Below, piece after piece: positions 34,201-46,187 of a stretch of DNA of 64,000 nt. Both the position numbers and the translations under genes were made by a program. The stretch's first letter is position 1. Each line of letters begins with the position of its first letter. Source of the stretch: Fistularia commersonii (lineage: Eukaryota > Chordata > Actinopteri > Syngnathiformes > Fistulariidae); contig JBBMNZ010000030.1 in the NCBI GenBank assembly GCA_037954325.1, forward strand, positions 1,841,501 to 1,905,500. The letters are read 5' to 3'. The notes below the pieces were generated by a model that saw nothing but the letters and a program-made list of their open reading frames with translations, searched no databases and had not been told where the DNA came from.

Positions 34201-35647
34201 CTATCCTGAAGCAGGACGACCTGAAGGAGCTGGATGAGTTGGACCACGACGGAGACGAGGGCTGGGCAGGTGAAAAGATGCTCCTCAACATAAAGATAAC
34301 TTGTGACATTAGAGCTGTTTATCCAGCAATGACCAATGATGGCTTTCATGCCACCTTTTAACATTCGAAAGAGTGGCTAAGGAATTGGACTGAAGACAAA
34401 TAGTTTACGTAGTATTTGGTGTGCAGGAATAATGCTTTCTCTCTATAAAGATGATTTTTCTACACCCTTACATGTTGAATGAACTGTTTAGTGGATTCAC
34501 TGGTGCTCTTAAAAGGGAATGAAGCAGAGTTTCATCTTCCCTGAGGTGAAGGTTGATTTAGAATTTTGGTAAAACAGGTTCTGAAACGTTCGCGTCTTCT
34601 TCTGCTTTGGCAGGAGCCCATGAGGAGATCGACTACTCTGCTAAGTTGAAGTTCAGTGATGATGAAGGAGATGAAGAAGGAGAAGAGGACGAAACAGAGA
34701 AAAATGACTCGTATGTATTAACGCGATTTCAATACCTCTTGAAGATGCTGTTTTTTGTTTCCTAATTTTTTCGAGGGGTGACTGTCCTCCTAAGCCGTTA
34801 TTGTATTTCCCAGTGAGTCGCAGAAGTCTCAGGATGCCTCTGGCGCGACCTCTCGCTCTCGAGCTTCAGACAGCAGCGGAGACAACCGCCGCACACCTCC
34901 TTCGAATGCTGACAATGGGCCGCAGCCTCCCTCCAGCAAGCCAGGATGGGCCGAGGAGGGCGGCGGTGGCTGGGGCGGACAAGGACCCCCCTCCGGCTAC
35001 CAGGTAGTGTACAACCCAGCAGCTGCTTCAACTCGTTCAGTAGTTTAGTCTTGTTAAAAATGAAACCTTCTATGTTGTTGTTCTTCCCATCTTTGTTTTG
35101 GTGTTTTACATACCACGTTAGTTGTCGATTGAAAAAATGTTATAAAATGTGGTCAGTGATCTATGTTTCTGGTCTCAAAACTCATTTTGTTTTCGATATT
35201 AGTCGTACTGAGCGTTAGATTCAGAACGACTGCAGGGATATTAATGAAACAAGAGGAACATCATAGAGTATCAGGATTTTTTTTTAAATGCTGTTTTCAG
35301 GACCGGTCACAAAACCCGGGTGCTGCTACAGGCCCTGGAAAACCTGGCCACGGCCAGCATCAGCCATCGGCAGGGGGGCCCACCCCGCCTCCCCAGTCCG
35401 GCCTCATGGTCCACGGGACCCAGGGGGATGACGAGGACGAGACGTGGCGCCAGCGCAGGAAGCAGTCATCGACTGAAATCTCTGCCGCCGTGGAGCGAGC
35501 GCGTCGGCGCCGTGAAGAGGAGGAACGCCGGATGGAAGAGGAAAGACGCGCTGCTTGTGCTGAAAAGTTGAAAAAGCTAGACGAGAAACAGCAACAGCAG
35601 AACAGCAACATGGGTGGTGGTGGTAGTAGTAGTGCTGGTGGTAGTAG

Positions 35648-35684
<37 letters not shown>

Positions 35685-38600
35685 AGTAGTACTAGTAGTA
35701 ATAGTAGTAGTAGTAGTGCCGCTGCTGCTGTTACTGCTACTGCTACTGCTGCTGCTCCTGCTGCTACTGCTTCCGCTGCTGCTGGAGGTAGCGGTGGTAG
35801 TAAAACCCCCAGCATTGATGGAAACTCTACAGCTGCCACGGCAGGCAGCCCTAGTCCATCGTTGTCGGCGTCTGCCTCTTCCCCCAACGTCAGCCAGCCC
35901 CCGTCCCCTTGCGTCGACCCGGAGGAGCCTCCGGCGCTGGCGGCGCAGCCAGGTCCAAGTCTCGTAGTTAGCGACAGACAGCGAGCGAGCAGCAACAGCA
36001 GCTATGACTCCAACGCAGGTGAGTGGTCACTTCTTCTCCGAAGACAGGCGCGACTGCGTTGACAAGTGAATTGCAGTCCGAGCCTCACGACCTCCCTTTT
36101 TCCGGGTGCAGAAGCCCAGCAGTGTCCCCAGCCAGCTCAGTTGCAGCCGCAGCCACCCACACTGGATGTACCGTCACCTGGAGACAGTAAGGAAGAGCCC
36201 GCTAGCAACGCTCACATTCGTACAGGAACTGGAGTGGAAAGAGCGGTTGAGCCGGTGAAGTTGGAGAATATCGGAGGGGGAGCAGGTCGCCAGGCCGGTG
36301 GTCCTCCTGGTCAGGGCTACTCAAAGTACCAGAAGTCTCTTCCACCACGTTTTCAGAGGCAACAGCAGGTAAGAATTTGTTGTATTCTGTCATCGGTTCA
36401 TGTGCTAATAATGCCTCATTCCAAAATGTTGACATTTTTCATGTCATACATAAACCCCAAAGCTCAACAACTTGAAGAATTTCTTTCTTTCCTTTTTTTT
36501 TCAGCAGGGCTGCTTTTTAGTTTCCTGTTGATTTTCATTGATTTATGTTTTGTCATTTCCTTGAATGAAAACCCTCAGACCACTGGATTATGTATCAGGT
36601 TGATCAAGTGATACGAGCAAACATCCGTCATGTGATCACACAGATGGAGTGCGACTCCGTGTCTCTCTCAGGCTCCTCAGTGTAAATGAGGGAGGGATTC
36701 TGTCAAAAATACTAAGTGGATTTCTCACGAAGCGCAGCGAAAGCACACATCTGGAGAAAATCTGAAGCGGCGCTTTGGGTGTAAACCAAAGCATTAACTT
36801 CAAAGACTGCCATCTATTTCTTTTTTTTTTTTTTTTTTTGAGTCTCTTTCAACTGATTTTTATTCTACTTTAAGGTTTCTGTCCTGTGTAATTTGATCCT
36901 CTTATTCCACTAGTTATTCTCTCCACTTGTTTTGCTCCATTTTCCTCAGCGTAGTTCTTTGCCCTGTGCAGTACAAAAAGCTATTCATTTGGTCGGCTCC
37001 GCTTACCATTGCTGGAATGCATAAATTGATATCCTCGTCGTACACTTTGGCTCTCAAGTGTCGTGAATATGTCGCTTCTCCTCCTCCTAGGAGCAGCTCC
37101 TTAAACAGCAACAACAGTGGCAACAGCAGCACAGCCAGGCATCCCAGAGCCAGCTGTCCCCGCAGCCCCAGGCTCCACAGGGTCCCTCTCCAGGCTCCAC
37201 ACCACAGCCGGTTCCCGGACCGAAGCAGGGCGGGCCGCTCTATCAGCCCGGCAATATGGTTCGGCCTCCGCCTCTGCCGATGAACTTTGACCCCCGCTGG
37301 ATGATGATGCCCTATATGGACCCGCGCATGATCCAGGGTCGCCCTCCTCCGATGGACTACTACTCAGCCGGCATGCACCCGTCAGGTGAGGAGATGGCAG
37401 GCACTAGATTCCAGGAGACGAAAATAAATAGCCGCTGAATATTTAAGTGATTACATTTTCAGTCATTCATTTTCACTTACTGAGCATTTTTAGCAAAATG
37501 CAGAGAGCGACAAAAATAACATTTTCTCCTTCTTTTTTTTTTTTTTTCTGTTTGCCCCCAAATTTTGCTTCAACATTAAAATACTGTCAATTTTCAAATA
37601 TCTAATGGAATCCTCTGCCCTGCCACAGGGCTCATCGGGCGTGAGCGGTCCGATTCAGGGGGATCCGGCTCAGACCCCTTCGACAGGCAGCAACAGCATC
37701 CCGGCCATCCTCACCGCGGGACGCCGCCGATGGATCCTAAGCTGGGCTGGGGGTCAGAGGCCTTCCCCGGCGGAGGGGAGGGTCGCGGGTTAACGTCCCC
37801 ACACAGGCAGAAGCAAGCGCTGGAGGATGACGATGTAGCCAAAGGGCCAAGGTAAGGATAAGCGAAGTGGTTCCGAGATTTTAACAGTTTGCATTCAAGG
37901 CTCACGGATTGCTTTCGATTTCAACTTCCGTCACGCAAAACTACGGTGCAAATATTTGTGAAAATGGGTGACGCTCCCTGTTTCCTTTTGAAAAGTTCAA
38001 CCTCGGCTTCTCCTTCTCCTCCTCCCCTTTTTCCAGGAGCGAGACGCCACCCCATCGCATGAGAGAGAGCGGACTGGGACCCATCCAGCAGCCCAGCTCC
38101 GGTTCGGGGCCCCCCACTCAAACACCTCCTCCTGTCGGCACGCAAGGGGGCGCTCAGGGGAGCCACCACCCTCATCATTACATGAGTGGGCGAGGCAACT
38201 ACAACAGCTTCCCCGATCAGGGTGCGAGAATGCCCTCCCACCAGCAGCAGCAAAGGGCAGGTGAGAGAGGAAACCACCCACATAGCTTCACCCATCAGGA
38301 TGAAGGACCGCCCCGAGGGTCTCAGCAGGGCCAGATGTGGGGAGGCCCGCAACCTCACTACGACTGCAACAGTCGAGCGGACGCCCCGCCCGTTGAAAGC
38401 AACTCTCACCATCACCACCATCACAACCACCACCCTCAGCAGACACACTTTACCCACCATCCCCATAAAGCGGAGAAAGGCCGCGACAGGGGCGACGCCT
38501 CTGCCAAGAAGGCCGACTCCTCCCCCCCTCTCCACCAGCCTTCCCTTTCATCATCATGCTCGTCCTCTTCTTCCTCGACCTCCGTCAGGGAAGACGGGAC

Positions 38601-41034
38601 CGTTAAAGTTGCGTTGCGCCACCACCCGTCCCATAGGGAGACTGAAGGCGGCGCCGGGCACGGCCACGGTGAAAGAGGCAACAGCGGAAGCACCGGCGGC
38701 CATGCCAAACAGGAGAAATCGAGCTCGGCGTACACTCCCCATGCCTCCGTGACTGCGAGCCCGCCGCCCGCTCAGCATGGCGGCCATGCTCATCAGCAGC
38801 ACCCCCATCCCAAGTCAAACCAAAGAGGTGGGCGGGAGCACAAAACGGAGACCCAGTGGGGCCCTCGCCCCGGAAGCAGCAATACAGGCGGGGGGTCCTC
38901 TCACGGCAGGAGGGCTAACAACACCGGAGGTGGGAACAGCGCACGCGGTGCGGACGACTCTTCAAACACTCCATCAGACCACAAAACTTCCAGCCAGGCC
39001 GGAGGCAACCATCCTCACAAGAGGACCGGTCCCATTCAGAAGCCGGCGCCGAAAGAGACGAAGAGAGAGGCCGACATCGACAGCGGGGAAAATGCGAACC
39101 TCGGGTTCGGGAAAGATAAAGAGCAAGATCCCGGGCAGTCCGCGTCCGCGAAGCAGGACGCCTCCTCCTCCTCCCAGAACGCATCGGCGCCGTCCGGCAA
39201 AGACGAGCCCGCCCAGGCGGCCAAACCCAGAAACGGAAAAGAACGACCCTCAGGTGGAGGCAGGGGACCCAAAGACGGAGACGCCGCCCCGTCGGGATTT
39301 TCCGGGTCCTCGTCCAGGAAGGACAGAGACCGCTCTTTTGACCGGGGAGGGAGCAACTCCCACCACCACGGAGTCCCCGCCAAAGGCACCAGAGGCAGTC
39401 GCGGACGAGGGGGTGAGTTCTACGGACGTGGACGGGGATTCCGAGGTACTTACACGGCCAGCGCCGGACCTAGCGGTGGGAATCGCGGCAGGAGGAGTGG
39501 CAGAGACTATCGCTCATCGGCCGCGGGGGGCCACCACCAGGAGTCCAAGGGGGAAGGGCCCGGCGGCAGGCACGGCCAAGACAAGTCGCAGCACAACCCA
39601 GCCAGGGCCAGAAATCGCAGTGAAACTCGCAGCGAGGGCTCAGAATACGAAGAGATCCCCAAGAGGAGAAGGGAGAGAGGCTCAGAGACCGGCAGCGAGA
39701 GCGCGGCGAGCGATCTGGGGCCTTCGGACAAGGAAGAAAACCAGAAACCCAACGCCAAGAACGGCCCCGAAAACGCCAACGCCGTCGGCAACGTTTCGAC
39801 CGCGCCACCGAGAGGTTCCCAGGCCCGCGTCTTCACCCCGAGGGGCGTGCCCTCCAGGAGGGGCCGGGGTGGAGGTAGCGGAGGAGGAAACATCTACAGG
39901 AGCAGTGGCAATGTGGGAGGAACGCCCGGGGGCCACAGGGTCACGTCCGGTTCAGCTTCTCATGTGTCCTCCAAGCCACCGAACGCCGTACGGAAGCATC
40001 AGGCCCCGGTGCAAATGTCTGGACACAAAGACGTGGGCCGGGGAGGACACGGCGGAGAGAAAAAGGACAAACAGGCGGATGGAAATCAAGCGCCGAGTCA
40101 GGGGTCTAATCCCCCGCAGCCGTCTTTGTCAAGTGCAACTCCTGCCGCTCAAGGTTCCACTGAAAATGGAAACGTGATGTCCCAGCAAGCTTCATCCAAC
40201 TCCGCGCCAGGCTCCGGCGGGCCCAACCCGGCCCCCCTTTCCAACAACCGCGGATTTCCTCCGAGCGGGTTCGAACGGCCCCCCAGACGGCGGCGCCACG
40301 GGCGCTCCCAGCATCAGCAGGACAAACCGCCTCGCTTTCGGAAACTGAAGGAGCGCGAGAACGCTGCGCGGATCAATGGCGGCGTGGGGGTCATAGGAGG
40401 CGGGAGGCCGTCTTCTCCCTCCGTGACGTTAGTTCAGGACAGCAATGGAGCCCCTGCGTCCGCTCCCATGACAGGCAACGCCCAAAACGCCAACCACAAC
40501 GCCACCGTAACGACCAACAGCAACAGCGGCGGCGGGCATCTTAACAATGCAAACAGCCACCACCATCACCACTACAACCAGGGCAGCGCGGGGCCCGCTC
40601 ACTCCCAACACCACCATAGTCACGGAGCGAAGTCCCCGGACTTCACCAACCAGAACTCGGATCAGGCCAACGAGGAATGGGAGACGGCGTCGGAGAGCAG
40701 CGACTTCACGGAATTTAGAGACAGGGAGGCAGGAGGGAAGTCGTACTCTTCCCATCACCACCACCACCCGGGAAGGGGAGGAGGTAACAGCGGAGTCGGA
40801 GTTGTGGTCGAGCGGGAGATGGTGGGAAAAGAGCTCTCGGCTAATAAAAGAAGCTTTTCAAGTCAGCGCCCCGGCATGGAGCGACAGAATCGGAGGGTTA
40901 ATACAGGAGGAGGCGGAGGAGGAGGAAGAGGCCCGCGCGGTCCGCCTGGAGGTAGCTCCGGTGGGGCCGGTAGTGGAGGTGGCAGCCGTGGGGAGAAGCG
41001 GGGCAACTGGCCCTCCCCCAAAAATAGGAAGTGA
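31296..41034 (+). CDS. prrc2a: PRRC2A (BAT2) proline-rich RNA-binding protein
   Basis: Fifteen coding exons: 31296-31410, 32179-32356, 32581-32692, 32798-32879, 32975-33118, 33548-33789, 33893-33981, 34127-34269, 34614-34710, 34814-35003, 35301-36018, 36112-36368, 37091-37385, 37629-37851 and 38037-41034. All junctions are GT-AG and in phase, giving 1960 aa. The start matches human PRRC2A, with the BAT2 N-terminal domain (YASLNLFDTYKGKSLE, PRHGLQSLGKVA, NDPNVSLVPKDGTGWASK). Later blocks follow human order: SWAQASVTHGA, SREEFPTLQAAG, PYGPQGPYRYP, RPSILK, DDEDETWRQRRKQSS, KYQKSLPPRFQRQQQ, NFDPRWMM, ERSDSGGS, RGRGGEFYGRGRGFRGTY, ETRSEGSEYEEIPKRR, NQNSDQANEEWETASESS and KRSFSSQRPGMERQNRR. Mammalian PRRC2A binds RNA and is reported as an m6A reader. 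The frame ends at WPSPKNRK, where the human protein continues for about 550 residues. A long Ala/Ser run lies in exon 11 and His-rich runs in exon 15. Confidence 0.93.
35606..35800 (+). repeat. prrc2a: (GTA/GCT)n triplet tract coding poly-Ser/Ala/Gly
   Basis: In-frame GTAGTAGT and GCTGCTGCT runs in prrc2a exon 11 encode Gly, Ser and a block of more than ten Ala residues. It falls where human PRRC2A has a Pro/Ala-rich linker after KLKRLDEK, so it is a low-complexity replacement rather than an insertion in a domain. Confidence 0.85.
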
Positions 41035-41172
41035 TTGAATATTTCAAAACATTTCAAACGAGCCCCCTTCCCCCACCCGCACCCGCCCAACCACATTAAA
41101 CCCACCTCTCTTGCATTTTACTCTTTTGATCTTGTTAAACATGTTAGTGCATTGTACAGTAAATGAGATGGT

Positions 41173-41178
41173 ATTAAA
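41173..41178 (+). terminator. prrc2a: Candidate poly(A) signal for the prrc2a short form
   Basis: ATTAAA lies 139 nt after the stop at 41034 and about 120 bp before the retroviral LTR. It would allow a short 3' UTR. This rests on motif only. Confidence 0.35.
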
Positions 41179-41300
41179 TTCACTTTAGCTACCGCCACCC
41201 CTGTCACATTTCTCTCCTCTCGCATCAAATCTGCTATCTACCGTCCGTTATTGTAAATTTCCGTTTGTCCCGTCTTGCTCTCCCAAGTTGTGCCCCCTAT

Positions 41301-44300
41301 AGTTTCGTCATGGATATTTTGAGGTGTCGGTGTGATGAGAAACCGCACAGAGGATCCGAGAAATTTTGTTTTGTTTTGTTTTTTTTTAGGCTTTTATTCT
41401 TTGCAAAGGAGATCAACGGTCATGCAGAGTACCAGTGTAGTCTGCAGAGTGCAGATCATTTGCCGTGTAGCGAGTAGTGTTTTTATTGTAACGGGAGGGG
41501 GTGACGGGTTATCTATTAGAAGGGCATACCGTGGAAGCAGCAGATGTTCGTCGAGGTTAAAAAGAAGAAAAAAAAAGAATGGAGAGATCTAGTTGTTACA
41601 CGCGTGTGAGATGCCACGGCGGACAGGAGCGTCAGGGTTGAAGTGTGCCTGAAAAGCGAGTGTTATTAATTCGCCAACGCGGTCAAGGGTCGTACGGGAG
41701 ACAGGGGTCACGTAACAAATGAGCGCAAGGTGCTTATACATTAATTTGCTTTTAACCCCCTTCCCCTCCCTCCCCTCCTCCCCCCCGATCATACTTTGAT
41801 CACACACAGCACATACACTACTACCTCGACATTCATCGGATACATCAATTCACAAAAGATTCGAAGCATATCATCACAGGTCGAGGAGATGAAAGTAATG
41901 GCTGATTTTGTGTTAAGTAGGATTATTTAGACCCGAGTCGTCAAACTCGTCAGAAATAGACGCGGGGGGGGGGTCGTCGGAGCAGATTGTATTTGCACAT
42001 GGTATGAGAGACAATTTTATCCATAGCTCTAATAATCAAACCCATCACGCAAGGGACAATGCAGCATTCACACAATCCTAACAGCACTTGCAACAATCAT
42101 GCCAGTAAGGAGAGACATAACCAGTGTTCCGGTCTTAACATTGCATCAGTGCTAAATTCTTCTCTGAGAGATGTCAGTCCATTCAGAGCCCTAGTAAGAG
42201 AGCTGTTTTGGGGATTGGAAATCACCACACGTGGAAAAGACGCCTCCCTCTTTGGCCAGCAGCTTATCAGCAGCCGTTCTTGTCGCGAGAGATGTAGCTG
42301 ATGGCTATTCAACAGAGCCCTGGATAGCATCATGTGTACGATTAAAGCCCTGTTGGTTATAATAAATGTAGTTGATCCAATCAGTATTCTTGCTTGTCTC
42401 AACTATTGTGCCAAATAAAGGAATGAAATGAGTGAAACCACCCGCTATTTGGTTCCATGCTTTGTGTTCGTCTCTCGACGTCGCGAGGGAAATGTGTAGA
42501 ATCCCACGTACACCTTGAATCAAAACCACCGGTAACATTTTGTTTAGATTGGGCTGCGTTGGTCTTAACCGGCGTGGGGTCGATCTGGCGCCGATCCCAT
42601 GCCAGACACACTCGAGGTAGCGATGTGCTCTGGAACCCATCGCGCGATTTGATTCGGAGGAGGCCAAATGTCTTTTTAACTGTTGTCTAGCCTTAGCATG
42701 GTTTTTGCCAAGTGCTGTATCCATGCGTTTTCTATCCAAGTTTGGGACAATTGTGCTTCTGGTGCTCTAGCGGTGAATGTTGTGACATCGTGCTGTTGTT
42801 ATCGGAGTCGTACATCCCGGTCCCGTTGTAGCGGTGGGCAGTCATAAATGTCAAAGCAAGTATGCATAAGGTGCCTCTAGGGAAACGTGCCTGAATGTCA
42901 GAAATGGTTACGTGGTGCGGCGACGGCAACTGTTCTGCTGGAGCATGTACGTGCGGAGTTGTAAACGCCGTGTGGTCAAGAGCACTGCGAGGTGTGTGCA
43001 CGTGCGCTAGAATGCTAATCCTGCTGTTTCTGAGCATTGTGGGTGAAAAGTTAGCGTTACGGTATGCTTCAGGAACTTTCTTGCAGTGGCTTGAGCGTTT
43101 CCGCCCGGTCCTCCCAGCGACCTTAGCGGCCATACGGGTTGTAAACAGGCCTCGGTAAGGCCCTTGCCACTGCTTGGACGGAGTCTCCCGGCGGAGCGTC
43201 ACGCGGTGGGTGTCTGGCTGGTTCGTGAAGGGCGGCTTTGACCGAGAACACAGGGATTTGCATTCTTGTAACGTCGTTTTTACAACGGTGGGCGGATGGG
43301 AAATGTTTCAGTGGGCTTCCGCCCATGAAGTAGAGCTTCAGATGGATTTAAGCAGACTCTAGCTCTTAATTCTCATTTTCACGTCCGTCAACACCACAGT
43401 GAAGGTCTTTGTCCGCGGTACTGCTGTTTCCTCACAGCATTTTGAGGATTTTGTTTTCCGATGTAGCATTTCCCTTTTCGCAGCTCCTCCACCACCTGGA
43501 TGGAAGGAACACTGATGTTCCAGTGCTCTCCAGAGAACTTCCTCCCATTTGTTTGATAACTACACTTAGGAACGGGGTGCTGTTATCCCCTGCGTGTGAT
43601 TCTCTGAGGAAATTTGCCTTTTTTTTTTCTTTTTGGTTAACATCGGGTTTTATTCTTGAAATAAGAGTGTTTTGAGTTTGTTCATGGTTGGTCTGAATCC
43701 TTGGCCAAATATGACCGATTTGTTAGGCAATTTTTTGACTAGATGTTGTTGTGTCTGGAAGATACTTGCTGAGCTGTCAAGAGGTTGTGGCTGGACAGCG
43801 GTAGAGGTCAGTGGTCAGCCTCCGGGGCGGTCGGCTGTGGACAAAAGAGAAGATACTTGTGAACAATGTGTTTTGACTGTTTGTTGTTTTTCGTAAACAT
43901 CGCTTCATTACCCCTCGGGAACGTTAATAACTTCCCGAGTTGTTTTCTTTCTACGCATCCACCTCTCAAAACATTTCCTGTCTTACTACCCTACCCCTCT
44001 TTCCCTGTTATGTTTTCCACTGCATTCATTTTGTCATCTAATTGTTGTACTTTCCTGGTACTTGACGAACCTCCCCGAGCAAATCCCGCTTTCTCGGCCC
44101 CGAAAGGTCAACATTCTGTTGCCGAATCCGAGTTTTCCCCCCCTGCTTAATTTCCACTACTGGTCCCTCTGGAGGTCCGACCTTTTTACTGCCTTTTTCC
44201 TCTTCCGTGAGGTTCACGCATGGATCTCCTCCCGCACAGACAGACGTCTGAAAGGGTTTTCAAGAAAACAAGTCCAGGTTATTGGACACTTTTAAGAGTG

Positions 44301-44895
44301 TTTAACGGGAAATAACCCCAGAAATGACTATTAACAAACTGCCGATTTGTTAATGGCTTCTATGAAAAAGAATTTTACCTATTGTCAAATTAATTCAATT
44401 TATAGTTGTAGCATTTAGTAGGGGGAATATGATTTCTCAGCATAAATTAAATAAAAAAAAAAAAAATCTCCGCCTTGGGGTTCGTTGGCGGTCTCGTCTC
44501 TGAATTCAATTGGAGGTAGAGGCTGGACGAAGAGGAGATACCAGGATGAACGGTCACTGTTTGCGGTTTTTTTGTCCCAGGCCAGTCACTCTGGGGATCC
44601 CACTCCTGACACCAAGTTTGTTGAAACCGAGGCATCGGTGAGATGAGAAACCGGACGCGAGAACCCGCCTAGGCTTCATTCTCTGCAAAGAAGGTCAGCG
44701 GCCACGTTTGTCTTGAGAAAACGAATCGGGCCGTCGCGGACGAGTGACAGCGCAACGAACAGGAACGGGAGCATCCATGGTGAAGCGCGAGAGAAAAATA
44801 GGGAATCTTATCAATGCGACGGCGCAAGCAAGGGTTATTTTGGGGGCAGGGGTGACATGAAATGAGTTCAAGGTGCTGGCGCAGTCTTTTACCTC
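41301..44895 (-). mobile_element. Endogenous retrovirus remnant (LTR-pol end-env-LTR)
   Basis: Two related LTR-like segments in the same orientation flank about 2.9 kb: 3' LTR at about 41301-41755 and 5' LTR at about 44615-44895 (minus-strand sense). Both carry a TTTGCAAAGAATAAAAG-like block with a polyadenylation signal, less preserved in the 5' copy. A primer-binding site at 44597-44614 matches the 3' end of tRNA-Leu over 18 positions. A purine-rich tract on the minus strand (about 41755-41787) precedes the 3' LTR. Inside, minus-strand frames near 43090-43300 resemble the C-terminal end of a retroviral integrase, and about 42100-42740 resembles the transmembrane part of an envelope protein. 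Frames are interrupted and shifted; gag, protease and most of pol are missing. It is a dead, internally deleted copy. Confidence 0.75.
44597..44614 (-). other. Retroviral primer-binding site, tRNA-Leu type
   Basis: On the minus strand this is an 18-nt complement of the tRNA-Leu 3' end including CCA, immediately following the LTR end. It fixes the element's orientation. Confidence 0.8.
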
Positions 44896-45104
44896 CATAG
44901 ATCCTTGGTTATGCTGGAAAACGGCACAATCAGACGTACAACAACGCATGCGTCAACATTAAGCGTTAAGAAGGGACGATGGACCGGTGGAGCCACAAGA
45001 GTAGTCCAGACCAGGTTCAGGCTAGGCGAGGTCCTCACACTTGGAGGACGTCCAAGTGAAGATACGTCCAACTGGACCGAATGTATGCTTTAATTTCACA
45101 AAAC

Positions 45105-45270
45105 AAATGAAAGTTCTTTGTTAATCCCTGGCGGGAAATTATTTCTCTGCATTCAACCCATCATGGATGAACCATGTGGTGTGGGTTGCTACTTAGCGGA
45201 GCTCGGGGGGGTTCAGTGTCTTGCTCAACAACAGCTCAACGGGAATCAAACGGGGAATGTTCGGCTCCGA
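45105..45270 (+). repeat. LINE-like teleost 3' repeat
   Basis: TTAATCCCTGGCGGGAAATT, then CTCTGCATTCAACCCATC, then GGTTCAGTGTCTTGCTCAA. This combination is a common interspersed repeat in fish. No frame is preserved. Confidence 0.6.
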
Positions 45271-45739
45271 GGACGACCGCCTCAACACACACAGCTGAAT
45301 GTATCTCGGTGGATGTATTTAAGAAACCGCAGAATTATTGCGATATCGAGTTCAGTGAAAAGAAAGAACTCGCCATTCGTGTTACCTTCAGGTCACCCGC
45401 CCCTTTCAGGAGTTTCAAAACACACACACACACACACCTCACAACATCCCAGCGGGTATTTTCAGAGATGAGAAACAAACCCGCGATGGATCGCTGACGG
45501 ATGCGATATCTGCCACTTTACTATGGGAGAACTTGCAGCCCAACCACAGCAACCTGCTCCAAAAAAAAACCAAAAACAGTCATCGATTTGTAAACAAGAA
45601 CATATTCAGATCCCTATTGAAGCACAAGCGACGTCGTGAATATTATTCTTTAATCGATCTCATCCTTCATTTCCATTAAATTCCCCGAAAAAGGCCGCTA
45701 TGAAGCAAGTGATCATTAAAAAAAAAAAACATCCTGTCA

Positions 45740-45895
45740 CTCCTTCCCCCCGACGGTATCAGCGCTGCTCGGCGAGTAATCTCGGCTCTGGAGGCCACGC
45801 TGGCGCGTCTTTGCAAAGAATAAAAGCCGAAAGATTTCCCCCGACTCTGGTCTCTCGTCTCACCGGGGCCTCGGAGGTTCCGGGACGGTACCTGG
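45740..45895 (+). mobile_element. Separate LTR fragment, inverted
   Basis: CTTTGCAAAGAATAAAAGCC and a downstream TCTCGTCTCACCGGGGCCTC-type region match the R/U5 part of the two LTRs at 41.3 and 44.6 kb, but in the opposite orientation. It is either a solo-LTR remnant or a rearranged piece. Confidence 0.65.
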
Positions 45896-46155
45896 AGTGG
45901 TTCATACTGTTCAAGCATTTATGGTTTTATTAATGCAACCGTAATCTACGCACATGTATGTATATTGGTATGTATCTAAGTTTTGTCTACCCCGACTTAC
46001 ATTCCCACAAACAAGATGTTGCCATTTTTAGTTCAAGGGAGCAACGTTCAAGCAGAGAAGTGTCTTATTATAATAAAGTTATACAGAGAAGGCAAAGTTA
46101 AATAAACTACTTTTGATTTAATGGAAAATGTAATTTCATGTCTCTTTCTTTTGAG

Positions 46156-46187
<32 letters not shown>

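Noticed and set aside
35360..35995. 211-codon minus-strand frame
   Set aside because: It is the shadow of prrc2a exon 11, where triplet runs suppress stops.
38777..40177. 466-codon plus-strand frame within prrc2a exon 15
   Set aside because: It overlaps the conserved 991-codon frame in another phase, and only the latter matches PRRC2A.
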